Below, in pieces: positions 59,524-64,000 of a DNA stretch of 64,000 nt. The translations under genes were made by a program, and so were the position numbers. The stretch comes from Oerskovia flava. Its GTDB lineage: Bacteria > Actinomycetota > Actinomycetes > Actinomycetales > Cellulomonadaceae. Below the pieces are notes generated by a model that worked only from the letters and a program-made list of their open reading frames with translations, searched no databases and was not told the DNA's origin. The stretch is taken from positions 62,001 through 126,000 of the forward strand of contig NZ_JAOXSR010000008.1 in NCBI RefSeq assembly GCF_026163685.1, read 5' to 3'. The first letter of the stretch is position 1; each line of letters starts with the position of its first letter.

Positions 59524-60492
59524 GTGGCACGACACCTCACACGGACGGCCGGCGCGATCCTCGCCACCGCACTCCTCGTCACCGCCTGCGGCGGCACGAC
59601 GGCCGACCCGGACCCCGCTCCACCCAGCGCGACCCCGTCGGCATCACCGTCCAGCACCCCGTCCGACGGACCGAGCCCGACGTCGGACCCCTCGCCCGTC
59701 GTGCTGCGCGCCGACGACGAGATGGCTGCTCTCGAGGAGACGTTCGACGCGCGGCTGGGTGTCTTCGCCCTCGACACGGGCACCGGGACGGTCCTGGAGC
59801 ACCGCGCCGACGAGCGGTTCGCCTACGCGTCGACCATCAAGGCGCCGCTCGCTGCTGTCGTCCTCGACCAGCACACCATCGGCGAGCTGGACGGGGTCGT
59901 CGAGTACACGGAGGCGGACCTCGTCACCTACTCCCCCGTCACCGAGGAGCACGTCGGGACCGGGCTGAGCGTGGGTGAGCTGGCCGCCGCGGCGGTGCAG
60001 CAGAGCGACAACGGAGCGGCGAACCTGCTCCTCGACCGCGTCGGCGGCACGAGCGGGCTCGGCGAGGCGCTGCGGGCGGCGGGCGACGACGTCACGCAGG
60101 TCGACCGCACCGAACCGGACCTCAACGAGGCCACCCCGGGCGACCCGCGGGACACGACCACACCGCGCGCGCTCGCCACGACGCTGGAGACCTTCGCCCT
60201 CGGCGACGGTCTCCCGCCGGAGAAGCAGGAGCTGCTCGTCGGGTGGTTGCAGGGAAACACCACCGGCGACGACCTCGTCCGGGCCGTCGTCCCCGAGGGC
60301 TGGACCGTCGGCGACAAGACGGGCAGCGGCGGCTACGGCACGCGCAACGACGTGGCCATCGTGTGGCCGCCGGACGGCGACCCGCTCGTGATCGCCATCA
60401 TGACGAGCCGCGACACCGCGGACGCGACCCGTGACGACGCCCTGCTCGCCGAGGCCGCCGCGGTCGTGCTCGACCAGCTCGCCGGCACCTGA
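59524..60492 (+). CDS. Class A beta-lactamase lipoprotein
   Basis: A protein of 322 residues. A lipobox LVTAC (Cys22) and a Ser/Thr/Pro linker of about 40 residues are followed by the class A fold with all four motifs: STIK (103-106), SDN (161-163), EPDLNEA (Glu197, the deacylation base) and KTG (265-267). The enzyme hydrolyses beta-lactams outside the membrane. The GTG at 59524 is the start. No BlaI/BlaR-type regulator is adjacent, so expression may be constitutive. Confidence 0.92.
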   Translation: MARHLTRTAGAILATALLVTACGGTTADPDPAPPSATPSASPSSTPSDGPSPTSDPSPVVLRADDEMAALEETFDARLGVFALDTGTGTVLEHRADERFAYASTIKAPLAAVVLDQHTIGELDGVVEYTEADLVTYSPVTEEHVGTGLSVGELAAAAVQQSDNGAANLLLDRVGGTSGLGEALRAAGDDVTQVDRTEPDLNEATPGDPRDTTTPRALATTLETFALGDGLPPEKQELLVGWLQGNTTGDDLVRAVVPEGWTVGDKTGSGGYGTRNDVAIVWPPDGDPLVIAIMTSRDTADATRDDALLAEAAAVVLDQLAGT

Positions 60493-60560
60493 CGCGGGAC
60501 CGGGGCCGGTTGCGCCAGGGCGTCGGCGGAGCCTCCCGGGCTGGGAATACAGTTCGACGC

Positions 60561-61034
60561 ATGGCGATCAGACTCCGCGGTCTCGCTGACGACGACCTCG
60601 ATCAGCTCTTCGTGTGGGAGAGCGATCCCGCCGCCGTCGCGCTGGCGGCGTTCACGCGGGCCGTCCCTTCCGACCGCGCCGCGTTCGACGTGCACTACGA
60701 GCGCATCCGCAGCGATCCGACGTGCACCCTGCTCGCCGTCGAGGACACGGGCGTGCTCGTCGGAACGATCGGGAGCTTCACCATGGACGGGGAGCGGGAG
60801 GTCACCTACTGGATCGACCCGTCGCGCTGGGGGCGCGGCATCGCCTCGTCCGCGCTCGAGGCGTTCCTGTCCGTCGAGCACGAACGACCGCTGGTGGCGC
60901 GCGTCGCCGCCCACAACGTGGGCTCCGCGAAGGTCGTGGTCCGGGCCGGGTTCGTGGAGGCCGGGCGCGAGTCCTCCTACGCGCCCGGCGTGGGCGCCGA
61001 GGTGGTCGAGCAGATCTACCGCCTGACGTCGTGA
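60561..61034 (+). CDS. GNAT family N-acetyltransferase
   Basis: A protein of 157 residues with a RimJ/RimL-like GNAT fold: LRGLADDDLDQLFVWESDP at the start, VTYWIDPSRWGRGIASSAL (about 86-104, the acetyl-CoA loop R/Q-x-x-G-x-G/A) and NVGSAKVVVRAGFVEAGR near the end. The acceptor is unknown. The ATG at 60561 is used. Confidence 0.88.
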   Translation: MAIRLRGLADDDLDQLFVWESDPAAVALAAFTRAVPSDRAAFDVHYERIRSDPTCTLLAVEDTGVLVGTIGSFTMDGEREVTYWIDPSRWGRGIASSALEAFLSVEHERPLVARVAAHNVGSAKVVVRAGFVEAGRESSYAPGVGAEVVEQIYRLTS

Positions 61035-61071
61035 CCGAGGACGGGCGGCAACCACGTGGCGACGTCCTCGC

Positions 61072-62133
61072 TCAGTCGCTCGACGTCGTCGCGACGGGCC
61101 ACCCGTCGTCGTCCCACGCCAGCTCGCGCAGGGAGAGCTGGAAGTCCCCGCCGAGGCTCTCGGCGTAGTAGTGGTAGGCGAGGTACCCGCCCGAGACGGA
61201 CTGCCCGCCCGGGCCGATCTGGTCGCCGTGCGTCTCGAGCAGCGTCTCGCCGCCGTCCTCGGTCATCGGGGTGCCGGCACGGTCCACGTACGGGCCGGTG
61301 ACGTCGCGCGACCGGCCCACCGCCATGTTGTACGTCGAGTCGGTGCCCTGGCAGCAGCTGTCCCGCGAGACGAACAGGTAGTACCAGCCGTCGCGGTGCA
61401 CCAGGTAGGGCGCCTCGACGGCGTTCGGCGGCGCCACCCGGTCGGCGATCGTGATCGGCTCCGCCTGCGGGTCAGCGGGCTTGCCGCTGGGCCACTCGAG
61501 CTCGACGAGCTGGATGCCGCCCCAGAACGAGCCGAACGCCATCCACGGCGTCCCGTCCTCGTCCTCGACGATGCCGGGGTCGATCGCGTTGTAGTCGGTC
61601 TCGCCCGGGACGGAGCGCCACACCTCGCCCTGGTCCTCCCAGCCGTAGGCCGGGTCGTCGGGGTCGAGCGTGGGCGAGGTCATCAGCCCGATGACCGACC
61701 GGTTCGACCCGAACGTCGACGCCGCGTAGTACAGGTACCAGGTGCCGTCGTGCTGGTAGAGCTCGGGCGCCCAGAAGTTCTCCACGCCGGGCACGACGTC
61801 GTAGACCCACTCCGGCCGGGTGCCCGCGTCCCAGACCGTGCCGGCGTCCTCCCAGTGCAGGCCGTCGTCGGAGCGACGGATCTGGATGGAGCCGAGGCCC
61901 ACGCGCACGTCACCGGTCGAGAAGACGTACCAGCTCGGGTCGCCGTCGGGGTCGCCGGCGACGAGCGCGGGGTCGTGCGTGCGCAGGTCGCCGGTCAGCG
62001 CGAGCTCGGTCGCGACCGGCTCCGACCCGCGCACCGACCAGACGGCCGCCGCGGTGGCGAGCGCCACCACCAGCGCGACCCCGGCGGCGATCACACCGAC
62101 GGTGCGCCGCCGCCGCGGGGTCCCCGTGCTCAC
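61072..62133 (-). CDS. GH43 family arabinanase-like glycoside hydrolase, membrane-anchored
   Basis: A protein of 353 residues. An N-terminal membrane helix (about 11-33) anchors a five-bladed propeller with the GH43 catalytic set: Asp54 in THDPAL (base), Asp185 in NAIDPGI (pKa modulator) and Glu240 in VEAPYL (acid). This fits endo-alpha-1,5-L-arabinanases, which cut arabinan outside the cell. The GTG at 62133 overlaps the stop of the arabinofuranosidase gene (GTGA), so both are made together. Confidence 0.88.
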   Translation of the reverse strand: MSTGTPRRRRTVGVIAAGVALVVALATAAAVWSVRGSEPVATELALTGDLRTHDPALVAGDPDGDPSWYVFSTGDVRVGLGSIQIRRSDDGLHWEDAGTVWDAGTRPEWVYDVVPGVENFWAPELYQHDGTWYLYYAASTFGSNRSVIGLMTSPTLDPDDPAYGWEDQGEVWRSVPGETDYNAIDPGIVEDEDGTPWMAFGSFWGGIQLVELEWPSGKPADPQAEPITIADRVAPPNAVEAPYLVHRDGWYYLFVSRDSCCQGTDSTYNMAVGRSRDVTGPYVDRAGTPMTEDGGETLLETHGDQIGPGGQSVSGGYLAYHYYAESLGGDFQLSLRELAWDDDGWPVATTSSD

Positions 62134-63638
62134 GAGCCCAGCCGCACGACGTTCCACGAGACGGGCGGCAGCTGCGCGACGAGGCGGCCGTCCCGCACCT
62201 CGGCGGTGGCGTTCTCCCGCGGCGCGACCGAGTGGTCGTCGTCGGCCGTCGCGCTCCACGTGTGGTCGGGGTTCGACAGGCTGGTCGCGTCGAGGACGCG
62301 CAGGCCGGGCAGCGCCCGCAGGTCGACGTCGAGGGCGACGTCGTCGGTGGTCGAGCGGTTCACGACGAACAGCACCGTCTCGCCCGTCTCGGGGTCACGC
62401 GTGGCGACGGCGTCGAGCACCGGCACGTCGCCGAACTTCGCCGTGCCGTAGGTGGGCGCGTCGATGACGACCTGGAGGACGTCGCCCACCGCGAGGGTGG
62501 ACGCCTGCTGGAACGGGTGGAACGTCGTCTGGCGCCACGAGCGACCACCGGGCTCGGTCATGATCGGGGCGATGACGTTGACGAGCTGGGCGAGGGACGC
62601 GGCGTGCACGCGGTCGGTGTGCCGGAGCAGGGAGATGAGCAGGTTCCCGACGACGACGGCGTCGGCCACGTTGTAGCGGTCCTCGAGCAGCACGGGCGCG
62701 ACGGGCCAGTCGGTGCCCGACGGCGGCTTGGACTCGGCCCGGTGCTGGTACCAGACGTTCCACTCGTCGAACGAGATATGGATGCGCTTGCTGAGCTTCT
62801 TCGCGGCCCGCACCGCGTCGGCGGTCGCGACGACCGACTCGATGAAGTGGTCCATGTCCACCGCGGACGCGAGGAAGGACGCGAGGTCTCCGTCCTCCTC
62901 CCAGTAGTAGGCGTGGGCAGAGATGTAGTCGACGTGCTCGTACGTCTCGGTGAGGACGGTGCGCTCCCACTCGCCGAACGTCGGCATGGAGGACGCGGAC
63001 GAGCCGCACACGACGAGCTCGAGGTCCGGGTCGACCATCCGCATGGCACGCGCTGCCTCGGCGGCGAGCCGCCCGTACTCGTGGGCGGTCTTGTGGCCGA
63101 TCTGCCACGGCCCGTCCATCTCGTTGCCCAGGCACCACATGCGGATGTCGTGCGGCTTGTCGGTGCCGTGCGCGCGACGCAGGTCGGACCAGTACGTCCC
63201 GGACTCGACGTTGCAGTACTCGAGGAGGTCGAGCGCCTCCTGCACGCCGCGCGTGCCGAGGTTGACGGCCATCATCGGCTCGGTGCCCGACCGCTCGGTC
63301 CAACGCATGAACTCGTCGACGCCGACGTGGTTGGGCTCCGTCGAGTGCCAGGCGAGGTCGAGGCGGCTCGGGCGCTCGGCGACCGGGCCGATGGCGTCCT
63401 CCCAGCGGTAGCCGGAGACGAAGTTGCCGCCGGGGTAGCGCACGCTCGAGATGCCGAGGTCGCGGGTGAGCTCGATGACGTCCTTGCGGAAGCCGTCCTC
63501 GTCGGCCGTGGGGTGCTCGGGGTCGTGGATGCCGGTGTACACGCACCGGCCGAGGTGCTCGACGAAGGAGCCGAAGGTCCGGCGCCGGACGGGGCCGACC
63601 CGGTAGGCGGGGTCGACGGTGAGGGAGACGGGCAGCAT
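62130..63638 (-). CDS. GH51 alpha-L-arabinofuranosidase
   Basis: A protein of 502 residues, a (beta/alpha)8 barrel with GNEMDG (Glu173, acid/base) and HISFDEWN (Glu292, nucleophile), then a C-terminal beta-sandwich domain. There is no signal peptide, so it acts in the cytoplasm on arabino-oligosaccharides freed by the GH43 enzyme. The ATG at 63638 is preceded by GAAGGA at good spacing. It pairs with GH43 in an arabinan-utilisation operon. Confidence 0.94.
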   Translation of the reverse strand: MLPVSLTVDPAYRVGPVRRRTFGSFVEHLGRCVYTGIHDPEHPTADEDGFRKDVIELTRDLGISSVRYPGGNFVSGYRWEDAIGPVAERPSRLDLAWHSTEPNHVGVDEFMRWTERSGTEPMMAVNLGTRGVQEALDLLEYCNVESGTYWSDLRRAHGTDKPHDIRMWCLGNEMDGPWQIGHKTAHEYGRLAAEAARAMRMVDPDLELVVCGSSASSMPTFGEWERTVLTETYEHVDYISAHAYYWEEDGDLASFLASAVDMDHFIESVVATADAVRAAKKLSKRIHISFDEWNVWYQHRAESKPPSGTDWPVAPVLLEDRYNVADAVVVGNLLISLLRHTDRVHAASLAQLVNVIAPIMTEPGGRSWRQTTFHPFQQASTLAVGDVLQVVIDAPTYGTAKFGDVPVLDAVATRDPETGETVLFVVNRSTTDDVALDVDLRALPGLRVLDATSLSNPDHTWSATADDDHSVAPRENATAEVRDGRLVAQLPPVSWNVVRLGS

Positions 63639-63733
63639 GCGGGGTCCTTCCGAGGGAGCGGTCTGTGGTGAGGTCGTCGGGTCTGTCAGCAGGTCGGTCG
63701 AGGGGTCGGCCGGGCTCGGGGCCGGGTGATCGG

Positions 63734-64000
63734 TCACGACGCCGGCCCGGGGTCCAGGCGCAGGAGGCGGGTGCCGTGGGCGGGGACGTCGAGCGTGAGC
63801 GCGTGGTCGCCGCCGTGCGCGGCGGTGGGCGGGACGAGGGTCACGGGCTCCCCGCTCCACAGGTCGCGGGCGACCAGCGGGCTCGACGACGTGCGGAGGC
63901 CGGTGAAGCCGACCGACGCCGCGGGGAGGGTCACGGTCCGCGGCTCGGCCGCCGTCGAGATGACCGCGGCCCACCGCGAGCCCGCGCGCGGCCCGGTCCC
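63734..64000 (-). CDS. Glycoside hydrolase, C-terminal part only
   Basis: The frame is open to the right edge, so about 88 C-terminal residues are visible. They form beta strands with VARDLWSGEPVTL and LDVPAHGTRLLRL, typical of the C-terminal domain of GH27/GH36-type alpha-galactosidases and related enzymes. The catalytic part lies outside the window. It is probably the first gene of the arabinan/galactan operon. Confidence 0.55.
   Translation of the reverse strand, partial: GTGPRAGSRWAAVISTAAEPRTVTLPAASVGFTGLRTSSSPLVARDLWSGEPVTLVPPTAAHGGDHALTLDVPAHGTRLLRLDPGPAS

Noticed and set aside
59524-60492. Possible penicillin-binding protein rather than beta-lactamase
   Set aside because: The EPDLNEA loop with Glu197 and the SDN/KTG order fit a class A beta-lactamase.
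1-64000. tRNA, rRNA, CRISPR array, insertion sequence, integrase or prophage genes
   Set aside because: None was seen on reading both strands. The long direct repeats are coding tails of paralogues, not transposons.

Overview
The window is one contiguous stretch of a very GC-rich actinobacterial chromosome. GTG starts, ATGA/GTGA gene overlaps, a mycobacterial-type zinc-starvation ribosomal gene set and arabinan-degrading enzymes all fit a high-GC actinobacterium. A Cellulomonas/Cellulosimicrobium-type (Micrococcales) genome is the best guess, but no rRNA or other species marker is present. No tRNA, rRNA, CRISPR array, insertion sequence or prophage was seen. Both ends cut through genes.

Region 1 (about 1-20.2 kb) is the most unusual part: a surface-protein and glycan locus built around a short exosortase-like membrane protease/transpeptidase (4903-5472, Cys94/Arg140/His160). 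It is translationally coupled to a 60-residue protein that is little more than an LAQTG-type tail (5469-5651), a processive-type GT2 glycosyltransferase, a WsfD-like polytopic protein and a small membrane protein. Five secreted paralogues (5834, 6883, 9978, 11156 and 16403) combine different N-terminal ectodomains with an almost constant Ig-like domain and C-terminal tail: a VP(L/M)VAGG motif, a hydrophobic helix and Arg/Lys. These look like the exosortase substrates. An OatA-like acyltransferase, an ECF sigma factor, a large LuxR-type ATPase regulator, an MFS transporter and a UDP-GlcNAc 2-epimerase lie among them. The bipartite element TCACCCG-N20-CGTC precedes all five paralogues, the acyltransferase and the epimerase, and with N21 the exosortase operon. 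This suggests one ECF-type regulon. The paralogues share up to 392 bp of nearly identical DNA, and a decayed LuxR copy remains at 16.2 kb.

Region 2 (20.2-28 kb) is a zinc-starvation locus. It holds cysteine-poor or cysteine-free ribosomal proteins bL32, bL36, bL31, uS14, bL33 and bL28, a CobW-like Mrf-type protein, a zinc-binding lipoprotein (AztC/ZnuA type), the AztD-type metallochaperone with a His-rich tail, and a YibE/F-like protein with a His-rich N-terminus. Three Zur-box-like sites (R-R-R-A-A-N3-T-T-M-T-C) lie at 22.2 kb and 26.7 kb. A HU gene sits between these genes.

Region 3 (28-50 kb) is mostly ordinary metabolism and regulation: a CopC-like copper protein with membrane partners, an amidohydrolase, a DksA/TraR-type zinc finger, an S9 peptidase with an ArsR-type repressor whose transcript appears leaderless, a quinone oxidoreductase, small secreted proteins, a DAACS symporter, a class B penicillin-binding lipoprotein, a MalY/PatB aminotransferase, a GT1 glycosyltransferase, an LLM oxidoreductase-hemerythrin fusion divergent from a MarR regulator, an AraC/GyrI regulator, an orphan antitoxin-like protein and a LysR-acetyltransferase divergent pair.

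Region 4 (50-64 kb) holds a serine hydrolase, a UBP zinc-finger protein, a second large LuxR-ATPase regulator, a MerR regulator fused to sliding-clamp (DnaN-like) domains and coupled to an MFS exporter, a P-loop kinase-like protein, a class A beta-lactamase lipoprotein, a GNAT acetyltransferase, and an arabinan-utilisation pair (GH43 and GH51) with the tail of another glycoside hydrolase at the right edge.
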